Source: Blasia pusilla
Lineage: Eukaryota; Marchantiophyta; Marchantiopsida; Blasiales
Length of the DNA: 64,000 nt
Direction of reading: 5' to 3'
Assembly: GCA_050084515.1 (NCBI GenBank)
Contig: CM114271.1
Location: 18,228,001-18,292,000, forward strand
In this document: positions 1-11,589 of the stretch, one piece after another
Layout: each line of letters begins with the position of its first letter
Numbering within the stretch: position 1 is the first letter of the stretch
Position numbers and translations under genes: made by a program
The notes under the pieces: generated by a model
What the model was told of the DNA's origin: nothing
What the model saw: the letters and a program-made list of their open reading frames with translations, nothing else
Databases searched by the model: none

Positions 1-600
1 GTCCCCCAATATCTCCAATCGAGGGTCCACACACATTAACTGCAACTTCGTTGACATTAACCTCCGTGCTATTTTCCGCCGACCTCCCCCTAACATCGTG
101 CGACTTTTTTCCACTGTGATTAGTAGTCGTTGAATATTCCTGAATATTTTCCTCCAATCCTCCAGTGTCGGATATGTTGTTAATACCATGTACGCTCGTG
201 GTTATGTCTTGCAAATGTGAATGGCATACAAAACTACATTTCTTCACAAGAGTTTCCTCCTCCTAAGGATACGGTCCATTTCTTGAAGTCTTCAAACGGC
301 TAGAGGGTTTGTCCTCATTGAAAATAGGAAGACCTTTGCCTCTGATCTTTGCGCCAAATCTACATATTCTAAGCCAATACCATTTCTTGCTGCGTGCGCA
401 ATGCTTCGCTCTATAATTCAGCGAGCACCAACAATCTAGTGAAAACTCAAACTCATCAAAGTTGCGGAACACTTGCTTCAATTGTATCCGTTCGGCATGC
501 CTCCTTATTGCACATGATGACCCAAAGGTTGTTAATGAATCTAACTCTAACTGCGGTTGATGACTACGCCACACCGATACAAATCGTTAAGGCAAACTTA
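1..600. other. No supported gene
   Basis: Mixed-composition sequence leading into the minisatellite that starts near 600. Short open frames exist on both strands, but none has a recognisable domain, a plausible start context or splice signals. I see nothing assignable here. Confidence 0.5.
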
Positions 601-1470
601 CATTATGTCCACCAAATATCCACTACTGCGGCTCTTGTGAGTAGGCTCACCTCTGAGAAGTACAAAACAACTGCAACGGCGGCTATTCAAAGTAGGTTGA
701 CCTTTTAGGAGTACAAAAAAACTGCAACGGCTGCTATTTAGGCGGCTATTCTGAGTACTATCACCTCTTAGGAGTACAAAATATCCACAAACGCAACTAT
801 TTTGAGTAGGCTCACCTCTCATGAGTACAAAAAACTACAACGGAGGATACTCTGAGTAGCCTCACCTTTCAAGAGTACAAAATTACTACAACGGAGGCTA
901 TTTCGGAGGCTAGTCTAAGTAGGCCAATGTCTCCCGAAAACAAAACAACTACAACGACGGCTAATTCGGCGGCTATTCTGAGTTGGCTCATCTCTAGGAA
1001 AACTAAAAATCTACAACGGCGGATATTATGAGTTGGCTCACCTCTCAAGAAAACAAAACAACTACAACGGCGGCTATTCTGAGTTGGCTCACCTCTCATG
1101 AAAACAAAACAACTACAACGGCGGCTATTTCGGTAGTTATTCTCAGTAGGCTAAGCTCTCAAGAAAACAAAAAAATCACAAATGTGGCTGAGTCGACCAC
1201 TCTTATGACTAGGCTCAACTCTCAAGACAACAAAAAGCTACAACGACGGCTAATTCGGAGGCTTTTCTGAGTAGGCGACCCTCTCAAGAAAACTACAAAA
1301 ACTACCAAGGTAGCTAATTCGGCGGCTATATTGTGAGGAGGCTTAGCTCTCAGGAAATCAAAATAACTACAATGGCGGATATTTTTCCGGCTATTTTGAG
1401 TAGGATCATCTCTTAGGAAACGAATAATCTACAACGACGGCTATTTCGATTATGGTGGCGGCTATTGCAC
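600..1470. repeat. Minisatellite with 51-bp and 63-bp units
   Basis: About 14 degenerate units share the core GAGTAGGCTCACCTCTCAAG followed by an A-rich stretch and CTACAACGGCGGCTATT. Anchors recur near 637, 689, 751, 803, 853, 917, 979, 1028, 1079, 1143, 1207, 1268, 1336 and 1398, so spacing alternates between about 50-52 and 61-66 bp. The long unit differs from the short one by a repeated 12-bp segment (TTCGGCGGCTAT type). Both common lengths are multiples of three, so short open frames with a 17-residue periodicity appear on both strands. Indels break every frame, so this looks like repeat DNA rather than a gene, although a decayed repetitive coding exon cannot be excluded. Confidence 0.85.
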
Positions 1471-1561
1471 AATAATCATCATTTATGGATCGAATATCCA
1501 TCTCGGCGGCTATTTTGACGGCCAATAAACCCTTAGCTTTGAAACCCAGCGACATTCTTAC

Positions 1562-1805
1562 CTTCTTCTAGGCTGAACCCTTCCAGATAGGGATCATTCT
1601 TGGACGTGGAGGCTCGCCATAACTTGAAAGCAGCCGAAGACTCTCTTGATGGTGGCCTTCGTTCATAAGATCCGCAGTTTTGGTCTTTGCGACTAGAACC
1701 AACCAATCCATTGTCATCCAGAGGAAAATGTTGTCTACTCAAGTCTGGAAAATCATCATCAGTACACGAGAGCTCATGATGTTTGGGTAGCTCGACACCA
1801 TCCAT
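1562..1805 (-). CDS. Possible first coding exon, unidentified protein
   Basis: An ATG at 1805-1803 opens about 81 acidic and polar codons (it begins MDGVELPKHHELS and runs on to FSLEE). A good donor-like sequence, GAAG|GTAAGAA, falls at 1562-1561, so the exon would end in the codon after FSLEE; reading past it gives only about nine more codons before a stop. I recognise no domain. The composition, rich in Ser, Asp, Glu and Arg with short hydrophilic runs, is typical of disordered plant protein termini. The next exon would lie at lower coordinates, where only the minisatellite and unassigned sequence are present, so the model is incomplete. It could also be a chance ORF. Confidence 0.3.
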
Positions 1806-4190
1806 TCTCTAATCAAGCTTGTGAACAGTAAACACTGATTAGTAAACAAATTAACATGTGCCAGAGAGTGTAAGCACGAGTGTTGATCACAATTTGCATG
1901 ATCAAAAGTCCTAACTCGAAAGTGATAAACCCTAACTCGGGATTGTTCTCATATCCAAAACTTCTTTGCTACAGTAACTATGTAGAAGAACATTTGTACC
2001 AACCGGTGGGAACTTTGACGTGGCAGTTCATAGGGGCCGTTCAAGCAAGAGATTTCGTAGGGGGGCCACTTAAGCAACATAAGTAGGGTAGGGGGCCACT
2101 TAAGCAAATTCCTTTAATTTCTCTCGCATTCAATTCATTTCTCCCCTTTAAAAATGAACCTTTTTTCCATATTTAGAATAAAATTTAAAATTTTACATTC
2201 AATTATTAATTTTGGAAGGGAAATCACAAATTATTACGGAAAAATGAGCAAACATTGTCATATAATATTTAAATTTTTATTATAATTTAATTTATGACAA
2301 ATAAATTATTTATGAAAAATAATAAATATAATTGTCAAAATATTTTTCACAAATAATATAATATTTTTCATTATTATTATTAAATTTATGACAAATTAAT
2401 ATAAATAGAATTCAGATAGAAGCGAGAAAAAAACTCTCTGAGTAGTAACTTTTTAGTATATATGATCATTGTTGGGAAATTTTATTCTCTTAGCTTCATG
2501 GAATATGCATGTCGTTTCATGTTTCATGATATCAAAGATATGATGATTAGGTCATTTTGTGGGCAAGAAGGAAAATTTATAGAATCCTCTTTTAGGGCCT
2601 CTACAATTTCATGGTGAAATTTTTTTGTTGATTGCAAATGGTTTCAATTATGGGCTTGGTTGGCTTGGAGTTAATTTGTAGTTAATTTTCAGCTAATGCA
2701 AAAATTACTCAACATTTCCCTACCAATGGTGCAAGGGCCAAAGAAATCCCTATACATCAAAAGGTTCAAAGCTTCGATCTCTTGAAATGTGAAAATGTTT
2801 TGCTCACATCTATCAGAGACTTAAACCCATATCGAATCGCCCCCATGATGTAAAATCACAATGGTTTAGCAGTTGCCATCCCATGTTTAAACGATTCCTA
2901 CCCTAAGTTGTCCTTCTTTTCTCTTGATGATTGATTGGTTTGAGCTCTCTATTTTTGTGCATATGAATTATGTGATGCTATAATAGATCTATTTTATCCT
3001 TTTGATAGCAAGGTATTATCTTTGTCTTTGATCAACTAAACCCATATTACCCCTACTATGGGTTTTGCAATATTATTTTGATTAGCAATACAAGTACAAT
3101 GCCTTTCAATCTTTCATCAGTTTATTTAAGCAAGGCTGCAAGAAATCTCATGTAGATACGCTAAATCTATTCTAATGCTCTAGATCAAAAGTCAATTTTG
3201 TCTCAATATATTGGATCTACAAGTCAATCTCTTATGATTTCAGCCTTAAGGCATGCATCATACTCCATCAATATGGGAATTTTTTAAGTTTGTAAAAATT
3301 GAAGGAATTTAAATATTTTAAGATTCCCCACATGCATGAACCTTTTTCCATAAATATGGGGTTTTTTGGAGATTATACACATAGAAAGATCTCGACTCTT
3401 CAAAAGTATCCTCTTGCATATATCATACTTGATGAATACGGATATTAAAAAGAATAGAGAATTTTTGGTATGTATGATTTCCCGCCTTGTTGTGTTCCAT
3501 GAAGAGTGACATCAATGGTATTGAAAATAAAATTCCTTAACATAATCATAAAATGTAGAAATATAATTCTCACTTCTCAAATTACCACAAATTAATGAGA
3601 TATGGCATTTAGATGATGATATGCAAAGGATTCATAAAGAGTGATAATAAGATACTAAACCAAAAAAATCATTCTTTAATTCTTTTCAAGAAATTCATCT
3701 CTCTCTCTCTCTCTCTCTCTCGTGTTAGCTATACAATATCCAAAAATATGTTGCAACGTCATTTTTTGAAATGTTTTTCAAAAAAATTGAGTCTGAAAAA
3801 TCAATTCGATACTAGCTCATCACGATATTTTTGCACAAAATCTACATCTACATCCTTGGGCCTCATGGTGGAAACAAGGCTGGATATCTTCTGCAATTAA
3901 GCAATTTTGGAAGGATCGACTATCCATATCTTTCTAGATTTCACCAGCAAGCAAAGAGCATGACTCCCAATTGAAAGAGAATAGGTTCTAGCCACTCGTA
4001 GTTAAGGTCTTTGGAGTGAACTTATGGAAAGGAAGGCCATGACACCACTACCTCAAAAACACAATAATGCAATAATACTCTACAAACACGAGCAACAATG
4101 AGCAAACAAATCATACTCCCACTAGGAAATTAGCAATTCTACACCAAGGAAGAAGTCCTTGGAGGTGACAAGCCTCCGTGGCAAAACATT
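1806..4190. other. AT-rich intergenic DNA, nothing coding recognised
   Basis: A short direct duplication (GGGGGGCCACTTAAGCAA type) sits at 2056-2107. From 2110 to 2440 the DNA is strongly AT-rich with many TAAATTTATGACAAAT-like words. The rest is low-complexity plant-like intergenic sequence. No ORF with recognisable similarity was found. Confidence 0.5.
3698..3721. repeat. (TC)n microsatellite
   Basis: Twelve uninterrupted TC dinucleotides. Confidence 0.95.
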
Positions 4191-4199
4191 CCTACAAGG

Positions 4200-4862
4200 A
4201 TTGGAGGATGGGAAAGATCATACCAACCCATCCATTCAGATAAATTTTCACAAATGTGGAGGACCATTATGATCTAGAGGCAATTGCATTACATATTTTT
4301 GCACTAACTTGGACCCCATCTTTTTTGTTGAAACACATGAACCTGCTTCCAATCGTATTTCTAATACATAAGAGTTCTAGGTCCTAGCTATCCGCAACCC
4401 ACTTACAGAAACAATAACAAAGGATGCGATGGTCTAGCATACTTGGTAGCACCATGGTTAAAACCTTTTGTCTCCATAGCCGACATTGATGAAGAAAATT
4501 ATTTTTTTGATCAAGGTTACCAAAGAAGTGGGTTTATCGAAAAATCTCCTCATTGAAGTTTGTTACTTCAATCCTACTATGATCAAAAGATAATTCTTGT
4601 ATGAGGCTCCCTCTACATCTATTGAGAAACACATGAAGGTGGGAAATATCCTCATGGTGGGAAATCTCAACGGTAGAACCTCTAGCACTCAAACTCCCAT
4701 TTACACGTCAAACAATAATAACATGGAAGGGATAGAAGCTTAGAGAGTATCTTGGTCTCCAAGGGAAGAATTCTTCCCACATGTGCAACGCACATTGGTG
4801 GACATTGAAAAAACGGTCGATGAAGAGAAATTGTTTAAAATTTGCTCGATACATTGTTTGGC
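4200..4862 (+). pseudogene. LINE endonuclease-domain remnant
   Basis: One frame around 4610-4860 reads IEKHMKVGNILMVGNLNGRT, then S-rich sequence and QTPIYTSNN. This matches the region of plant LINE ORF2 endonucleases around the GDFNART motif, where the catalytic Asp-Asn pair lies (here the Asp reads as Asn). Further on, KLFKICSIHCLAFV resembles the leucine-rich segment that follows in such endonucleases. Stops and frame changes are frequent and the reverse transcriptase is absent. The fragment is cut off at 4866 by the LTR that starts there, so it is older than that insertion. Family-level resemblance only; the exact LINE clade cannot be stated. Confidence 0.45.
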
Positions 4863-4865
4863 ATT

Positions 4866-5375
4866 TGTCACGTCTTTTAGGATAGATCGGTAAGATATAG
4901 TAGAGCGCCTTCTTGAGTAGTGAAGGACGGAGTCAAGAGGTTGAGGATGACCTACTGAGGCCTAGGGAAACTTGAGAGAGCAGGTTTCCCCTTCGTTTCG
5001 GCTCATTTGGAGGCATATAGAGGAACTTCCTATTTTAGGTAAGTACCATTTTGAGTATATGGTCAACTTTATATTTTTGGTAAGTGTCCATTGACCTCCT
5101 ACATCAGGTCAAGAACCAAGGAGGTGACTTGAGAGCATAGGTTACAACGGAGAGAGTTTGGGAGAGGGGAGGGGTATACGTCAAGGATAGAGAACTTGAG
5201 AGCTCATTCTCTCTTTGTTGAACCCCTTGGCATGAGGCGGCAGAGCTATGGTCTTGCTTGCCTTGTGTGGGTAACCCAAGCCTCTCATTAGAAGAGTAGG
5301 TTTGGTTTGACATTGAGAGAGACATGTGAGAGTGCACACATTTGAGAGCTATGGTGTTGAGAGAGATTGGATCTT
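4866..5375 (+). repeat. Family-I LTR, 5' part
   Basis: It begins TGTCACGTCTTTTAGGATAG and follows the same order of blocks as the LTRs at 19995, 42869 and (reverse) 27310: the AGAGCGCC block, GAGGTTGAGGATGACCTAC, TTTCGGCTCATTTGG, CAAGGAGGTGAC and the GAGAGAGATTGGATC end block. Homology stops at about 5375, before the terminal module that ends the other copies. It is therefore truncated or rearranged at its 3' side. Confidence 0.8.
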
Positions 5376-7017
5376 AATTTACAAAGAGAGAATGAGATGA
5401 GTGAGAGAGCTTCATGGGGGAGCTTGCTAGTCACTCACTAGTTTTGCAGGTTGGGGATTGTATTCCTTGTTTAGTGGTTCATGGGAGTGCTCACCGGAGC
5501 CAAAGCCACTCATTTTTTTATGTTTCCTTTGCCTATTTTTCGTGTGGAAGACTGGTGCGCGGAAGCGCTGCCCAATTTTTTATAGGGATTGAGTATGGGG
5601 GCGAATTTCCCCATGCAAGTGTTCTCGAGAGCATTATGCAGCTTGTTGATTTATGTTTCCACATGCTTTACAAAGTTTTTGGCAGAAATCAGTGCGGTAG
5701 TCGCTGCCAAATTTTGTGTAGGAGAAAAAGACATTGGGCTTTACGACAATCCTCATCAATTTTACTCGAATATTTGATTTAAAATGTTTTTGAACTTTGT
5801 CGTAGATCACAAAGTTGTGCATCGCTGTGCAATAGATAATGTACAATTTGGAGTTGCAAGCAAAAAGTTATGGTCAATCTTGCAAAACTGCCATTGCTAG
5901 GCAACTTTTAGGGTAAAATTGTTCAAACACAAAAGCAGTCGTCGCACCGCGGCAGCCCGTTGCCATCATAGTCACCATCAACAGTCCGCCATTGACGGTC
6001 AACCATCACCATCAATGGTCAACCATCATTGTCAACCATCGCCATTGTCAACCATCCATTGTCCATCGTCGGCCGCCGCCGCCTCTTAGCGTTGCTCAGA
6101 GCCGCGTTCGGCCGATGTCCATCCTTGGTTGCCATTGCCGCCATTACAGAGTGGAGGGTCTTCCATGACGACTGTTGATTCTCTGACTTGCGCCGCCACC
6201 ACGTACTTTATTAAGGCCGCTACCGTCATTGCAATTTTGTCATCAACCAGTGATGGCAAGTGACCTCGAGTTATGATATTTGAGTTTTCATTTCATTCTA
6301 CTATATTGTGATTGGTAGCCGCTCGAGGACGATTGAGTATTGTGTCGTGATGCCCTTAGGCGCAACGCACCACCGATTGCCACGTCGTGCCGCTCCTGGC
6401 CATACCACACCGTCTCGATCGCCGAGCTGCTCCTTCACTAAGGAGCAGAGTGTGCGTATTGTTGATTGAGGAGGGTATGCCGCGGAGTGCCGCATCCCAT
6501 TATCAAGTGTCGTGCCGTTCTGTAGCCGTTCCGTGCTGCCATTGCCGCACCATACCACTGGATCCGCACAACATATTGAGGAGGTTTGAGCATCATCAAT
6601 ACGAGAGGAGTACGACTTGCTGATTGGAGGATTTGTCTTCACGATCGAGTTGGGATTGAGATTTGCAGTTGCCGAGGAGCGACATCAACATTATTGTCAA
6701 GTTACCCATGATGGTCTCTTACCCTGCACGTGTGAGGGAATTCTGGGTATTCGGAAGTTATTTGGGATATTGGGTTTCATGCTAATGTTGAGAGCACTGA
6801 TGACGTATGGGTTGAGGGGACATAGACCTGTCTGGGATGTCCAAAGTTGAGGATGGTTTATCGATGAGACTTAAGATCAGTTAATTTGCCGCACCACGCC
6901 GCTTGTTGCCGCACAACACACGTCTTGGTGAGAGAGTGTAGCTTGAGTGCCGTATGTTAGATAGAGTGATTGTATGATTACTCGCGAGGTTGAGAGTGAT
7001 CGTGTGAGAGGGGCACG
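5376..7017 (+). other. Leader-like region upstream of element 1 gag
   Basis: There is no convincing coding region. At 5969-6065 there is a short imperfect array of GTCAACCATC / CCATTGTC words. GC-rich Gly/Ala/Pro-type codon runs surround it. A canonical primer-binding site (TGG...) was not found. The region may be a long 5' leader or unrelated inserted DNA. Confidence 0.35.
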
Positions 7018-7800
7018 ATGGTCATCACGGCGTCCTTTCGAGACTTTGAGAGGCGAGGTGGTTTACTGGAGAGTAGCTCTAGAGGGTTTACGCGGAGTGG
7101 CGCGAGGTTTCGAGGGTCACCACATGCGGGACCACCTCGACCTCCTTCTGTGTCATCTTCAGACGAGGAGGAGGATGTAGAGGAGTTGACTAGTTCTTTG
7201 CCACTCACATTGAGTAGTCCCTCTTTGCTTGGGCGTCACGAGATGGATGGACATAGGTTCATCACCAATAATAGAGTTGCACGACTTCATGGTGATGTTG
7301 AAGGGCTAAGAACTCTAGAGAGTTCAACCCATTTACAGCATGGAGGAAGCCAGAAACAAATAGGGAAGGCAATGAGGGATGGAAACGGAATGTTGGTGAT
7401 GTTATTAACTGGAAGGCAATGGGAGAAATTGTTGATAACTCCTATTGCTGATGCTCAGGAGGAGCATGTGTCGAGTACGATGTTGGGGGCGGCCACGATG
7501 GTGTACCGTGCTCCGCTTTTTTCCTGCTTCCGATGTTATGACATTGGGAGTTATGCCCACCGAGGTTTTCCAGCTGGCCGCTACGGTATGTGAGTGTGGA
7601 GTTGAAGTTCCAACATCATGTTCAAAGGTGATTGCAGAGGAGGTGATGGACCTGCCCTTGGAGGGGATGCTTGAATCGTCCACGTCAGATTCATGGCAGG
7701 CTGCGGTTGCTAGGATGGCGGAGATGCCCGCTAGACCCGTGATAGAGTATGCCATGGCTTCTCCTGGTGATGTGTTGTTGGATAATCGGGGAGAGTTCTT
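7018..7800 (+). pseudogene. Element 1 gag remnant
   Basis: The ATG at 7018 starts MVITASFRDFERRGG, aligned with the gag start region of elements A and B (VITELSGGLVGDRG), then GFTRSG and an acidic SSSDEEEDVEEL patch. From about 7240 to 7470 the sequence no longer matches the other copies, so the capsid-like core and both CCHC knuckles are lost. Similarity resumes at about 7480 with the gag-protease linker (VFQLAAT) and a conserved ARPVIEY stretch leading to the protease. Gag would assemble virus-like particles around the RNA; this copy cannot. Confidence 0.7.
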
Positions 7801-8130
7801 CTAGTTGGTGAGTCCCGGAGGTAAATCTTTTAGTCCGCAACGCGTCTTGTTGGATTCAGGAGCGCAACCCCTATGTTGGGGAAAGTGTCATTCATGGGAT
7901 TGGGCTTGACGAGAGTCGATGTGGAGCGTTGTCCATTCTGGATGCAGACATCCTTGGATGGAGTGAGTACCACAAAGTATATCATTCGATAAGAGGTCAT
8001 GGTGAGGATTCTCCCGAGACATCCTACAGATGAGTCCGTGGTGCGAGCCAAGGCGATAGTGACTAATGTAGAGTCCTACGATGTATTGGTTGGTAAGCAG
8101 TGTTATACCCGATGGGGTTTTCCCTAGATT
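7800..8130 (+). pseudogene. Element 1 aspartic protease
   Basis: RVLLDSGAQP holds the retropepsin active-site triplet Asp-Ser-Gly (codons at 7853-7864). It is followed, with a frameshift, by sequence matching elements A and B: a QTSLGG-like segment and a closing YDVLVG motif near 8075-8095. The protease would cut the polyprotein into its mature parts. The active site is intact here, whereas element A reads DFGA and element B has a one-base shift in this motif. Length is about 100 residues, as usual for the family. Confidence 0.7.
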
Positions 8131-8559
8131 ACCGGGAGGAGTGAGCGTCTTACAGACGAGAATGGTAGTCAGATGATGGGTGTCTTAGCTCATTACCCGT
8201 TCGATTCACAGGTGCAATGATCAAGCGACGGCCAAGAGCGATGGCGACCTTAGCAGCATTTAGGAGTGCCATCACTTGGCCTAGTGATTTGATTGAGGGA
8301 CATATCCATGCAGAGGATACTCCCATTCCTCACATTTCTATGGTGAGGAGTGTCATGGTAGCCACATCAGTCCATGGAGGAGAGGTGCCGCTTTGGGGCT
8401 CGATTGAGGAGCTTCCACGCTTAGCTATTGAGCATGTGCAGACTACGTGGAGCAAGACATTTGCACCAAAGTGTGACGGGTCAGAGGAACCCCAAGTAGC
8501 CAGGAGTGCTGCTATGACCCCTTTGGACAACACCCCGATTTTGTGGTGCATCTCGGAGG

Positions 8560-9465
8560 AGGGTATTTAGGTGTTGGATCTCTTTGGAGGGCTCAGCACT
8601 GGGTTAGCTATTGTTTTGCAAGCTAGAGTACGCAAGCAGTAGTACCTATATGTGGAGATTGATGATGTTGCGAGGCGCGCTTCACTTCACCATGTGGCGT
8701 AGTTAGGCCTCCGTTTTCCCAACTTGTTGTCTACATCCGCCATTTAGGGTTACCAGAGTTCCCTACCGAGGAACATTTCATTTTTGGGGGCGTAGGATGT
8801 GGAGCGGGTAGGGACCATAGACTTTGTCATTGCTGGTTGGCCATGTCAGGGCCAGTCAAGTGCTAGATAGGTAGCGGATTAGCTGACTCTCGGTCCATGT
8901 TGTTTGGGAGATCATGCAGATCTTGCGACACTTGCAAAAGCATGAGTCTCGTCCTCTAGCATACATTCTGGAGAATGTGCCGATTTTGGGCGATTGGAGG
9001 TCCTGTGTGGTGACGAGTGCACATCAAGTGCGCGCATAGATCGGCTCGGCAGTTTTGTTGGATGCGGCAAGTGTGGGTTCACGAGCACATCGCCTGCGTC
9101 TTTGGTGGACCAACTTGGTGCCACATGAGGTGTTGCGGAGGACTTATGCAAGAGTGGAGCGGTCCATCGATCACATGCAGTGAGGCACGATGCTTGACCG
9201 CCGTTGACTGTGGTCAATAGGACTAGCATGCCACGAGTAGCCTTTCCCACATTGGTGAGTTTTCCTGCTTCCAATGCATTCAAGAAGGCAAGACCTGGCT
9301 TGGTTTGGGATGACCAAGTACAGAGGTTGGTGGAGCCCAACGCCGATGAGCGAGAGTAAGCGATGGGATTCCCCACAAGAGTGAAGGTAGTATCGTCACT
9401 ATTAGAGACGTCATGTCTTGGGTCATGCGATGGACCTAAAATGCTTGACATGGATTTTCAACTTA
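8560..9465 (+). pseudogene. Element 1 C5-cytosine DNA methyltransferase (DNMT3/DRM-like)
   Basis: Methyltransferase motifs appear in order. Motif I is VLDLFGGLSTGLA at 8571-8610 (SAM binding). A motif II-like YLYVEID follows. Motif IV is VIAGWPCQGQ with the catalytic Pro-Cys at 8841-8849. Motif VI is YILENVP with the Glu-Asn-Val at 8971-8979. A motif VIII-like RAHRLRLWWTNL lies at 9086-9120. A motif IX/X-like NADERE*AMGF lies at about 9340-9375. The arrangement LLDAA-VGSRAHRPRLWWTNL resembles the DNMT3 segment with an AHRARYFWGN core. The domain sits between protease and RT in the polyprotein. Several stops and frameshifts are present. The catalytic Cys and the ENV triplet are both preserved. 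Confidence 0.88.
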
Positions 9466-9889
9466 GGAGTAGCTGAGCAGCGTTGTTTGAGGATGCGAAA
9501 GATCACAGTAGTTGCGTTGGTGAGCCCCATGCCTACCAAGACGGTTGAGGCAGTGGCTGGGGGCAAGACCTAAGGAGATCGACACACCATGGTGATCGGG
9601 AGAGATACCCTTGGACTTCTTGGGATGTTTTGCAAATACGTCGAGAGATGGTAGCCACAACATCAAGCGTGGTTTAGGGTACTGCATATGGAGATCAGAT
9701 TTTGCAATTGGATGCATAAGAGTGGTCGAGTTTCGTTGTTCAAGACGGGGTTGCATCATAGCAACCACCTATACCCGCGCCAGAGAGTACTACCGTAGTC
9801 ACGATGGAGACTTGGGAGCCATATATGGGCCCTAAGAGGACAGGAGGAGAGCAGCGCCGGATACATCAATTCCTAAGGAGTTATAGGAG

Positions 9890-10780
9890 TTGTTTTTCCT
9901 TTAGCATGCAAGATTTGGGTACGCTACATGGTCCAGGGATCCGCATTGAGTTGTCGAGTGACAAGTCAATCTTTTGACAATCCTACAGGTATAGTGACAT
10001 GGAGAGGGCTCTCATTCACAATAGGAGCCAGGACTTGGTTGGAGTAGGACTAGTGGAGATGTCATATGGAGAGTATGCATTTACCACTGTCATGCCCGCC
10101 AAGAAGGATGTGCATGACAACTGGATGGATAGGCGGATGTGTGGAGATTACCGACTTATCAATCGGCAGACAAAGTCCGATAGATATGCCATGCCTACCC
10201 CTGAGGAGATCTTTGATGCTATTGGGCATGCAAAAGTCTTCAGTTCGTTAGATCTTCCAACCGGATACCATCAGCTACCTATCAGATTGGAGGACAGGCA
10301 GAAGACGGCATTTTGGGGCATCGATCCTCAAGAGAAGGATTGTTTGTACTAGTGGCAATTCTTACCATTCGGGTTAAAGAGCGCCCCGGATTGAGTTTCA
10401 GAGGATCATGGATAGGATCTTGGCAGGTTTGGATTTTGCTAGGTGTTATATTGATGACATCGTAGTATTTAGCGCCACGGTTGAGGAGCATGAGCGACAT
10501 CTAGAAGAGGTGTTTTGACGATTGTTGTTACATGGGCTGAAGCTACATCTAGGCAAGTGCAAGTTCTTCTACAACTTGGTTGAGTACCTTGGTCATACAA
10601 TATACCCAAGGGGCCTTGGTGTGTAGCAAAAAAGATAGAGGCTATTTCACGCATTCCACGCCCTACAGATGTGAGTCGAGTTTGTGCATTCATGAGATTG
10701 GCGAACTTCTATCGACGGTACGTCAAGGGTTTCAGTTTGATAGCAAAGCCGCTAACCTTGCTGACCAAGGAAGATCAAGA
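9890..10780 (+). pseudogene. Element 1 reverse transcriptase
   Basis: A Ty3/gypsy RT: MERALIHNRSQDL leads into RRMCGDYRLINRQT, the SSLDLPTGYHQLP motif, FWGID, FLPFGLK and the catalytic box CYIDDIVVF at about 10444-10470, then LGHTIYPRGLGV and YRRYVKGFS. Stops and one frameshift (near 10385) separate the palm from the LPFGLK motif. It would copy the element RNA into cDNA in the particle. The linker before it (RSHDGDLG at about 9790) also occurs in element 2. Confidence 0.9.
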
Positions 10781-10794
10781 GTGGCACTAGGGGA

Positions 10795-11330
10795 ATGAGG
10801 AGGAGAGCATTTCAACTGCTCAAGGATAGATTGAGGTCCGCGCCTATATTGAGGATATCGATCAAGGGGCGTTCTTTCCAGTTTCATACCGATTGGAGCA
10901 TGTTGGGGCTTGGAGCTATGCTCACCCAACATGACAATGATGTTAGAGAGTTTTTGGTAGCTTATGCTAGTCGCTTGAACAATGATGCAGAGGCAAAGTA
11001 TAGCTCGTATGAGGGTGAGTGCTTGGCTATAGTGTGGGTGTCGTATATTTCAGGTGTTATCTATTCGGAAACCCCTTTACCATCATTACTTATCATCAAC
11101 CACTTAAGTGGTTGATGGAGTCTGACAAGCTTACAGGGAAGCTTGCGAGGTTGACTATTTTGTTGCAGGAGTATGACTTCCAAGTGATGCATAGACTTGT
11201 GACGCTCAACCAAGATGCAGATGGTTTGAGCCATAACCCATGCTTAAGTCAGCAAGATGTGACTGAAGCTCGTTGGCATGGTGAGAGTGATGAAGATTTG
11301 TGTCAGGATGGCATGCATCAGCCTATTTGG
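10795..11330 (+). pseudogene. Element 1 RNase H
   Basis: Contains FHTDWSMLGLGAMLTQHDND, YASRLNN, YSSYEGECLAIVW and HPLKWL-like blocks, the Ty3/gypsy RNase H order. The catalytic Asp of the first block and the Glu of YEGE are visible. A frameshift near 11020-11100 breaks the domain. It degrades the RNA strand after reverse transcription. Confidence 0.85.
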
Positions 11331-11589
11331 GCTTGCTAGCTAAGGAGAGCCAGATTGCTAAGACTTTGATGGTGAGGTCAGATGGAGAGTCCTTAGATCC
11401 AGAGGCCGGTGAGGAGACGACAAGTGGCCGAGATATTCACGACGATGGAGTGGTCTTGGAGTACTTGCGTACTGGCAGAATTGCAAGCACAATGGGTGCT
11501 AGAGAGCGGGATCGGATCCTACAGCGCTAGCGAGCCAGACGATTCCGGTGGGAGGGGACACACATGTTGTGAGTTTGGGAGGATGGTGT

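Noticed and set aside
600-1470. CRISPR array
   Set aside because: The units are contiguous degenerate tandem repeats with no unique spacers, and the genome is eukaryotic.
5414-5782. ORF of about 120 codons in the leader of element 1
   Set aside because: No domain is seen, the frame is not kept in other copies, and it lies in the presumed non-coding leader.
8560-9465. Bacterial restriction-modification methyltransferase or contamination
   Set aside because: It is flanked on both sides by gypsy protease and RT in the same orientation, four copies share the position, and the RAHRPRLWWTNL pattern is DNMT3-like.
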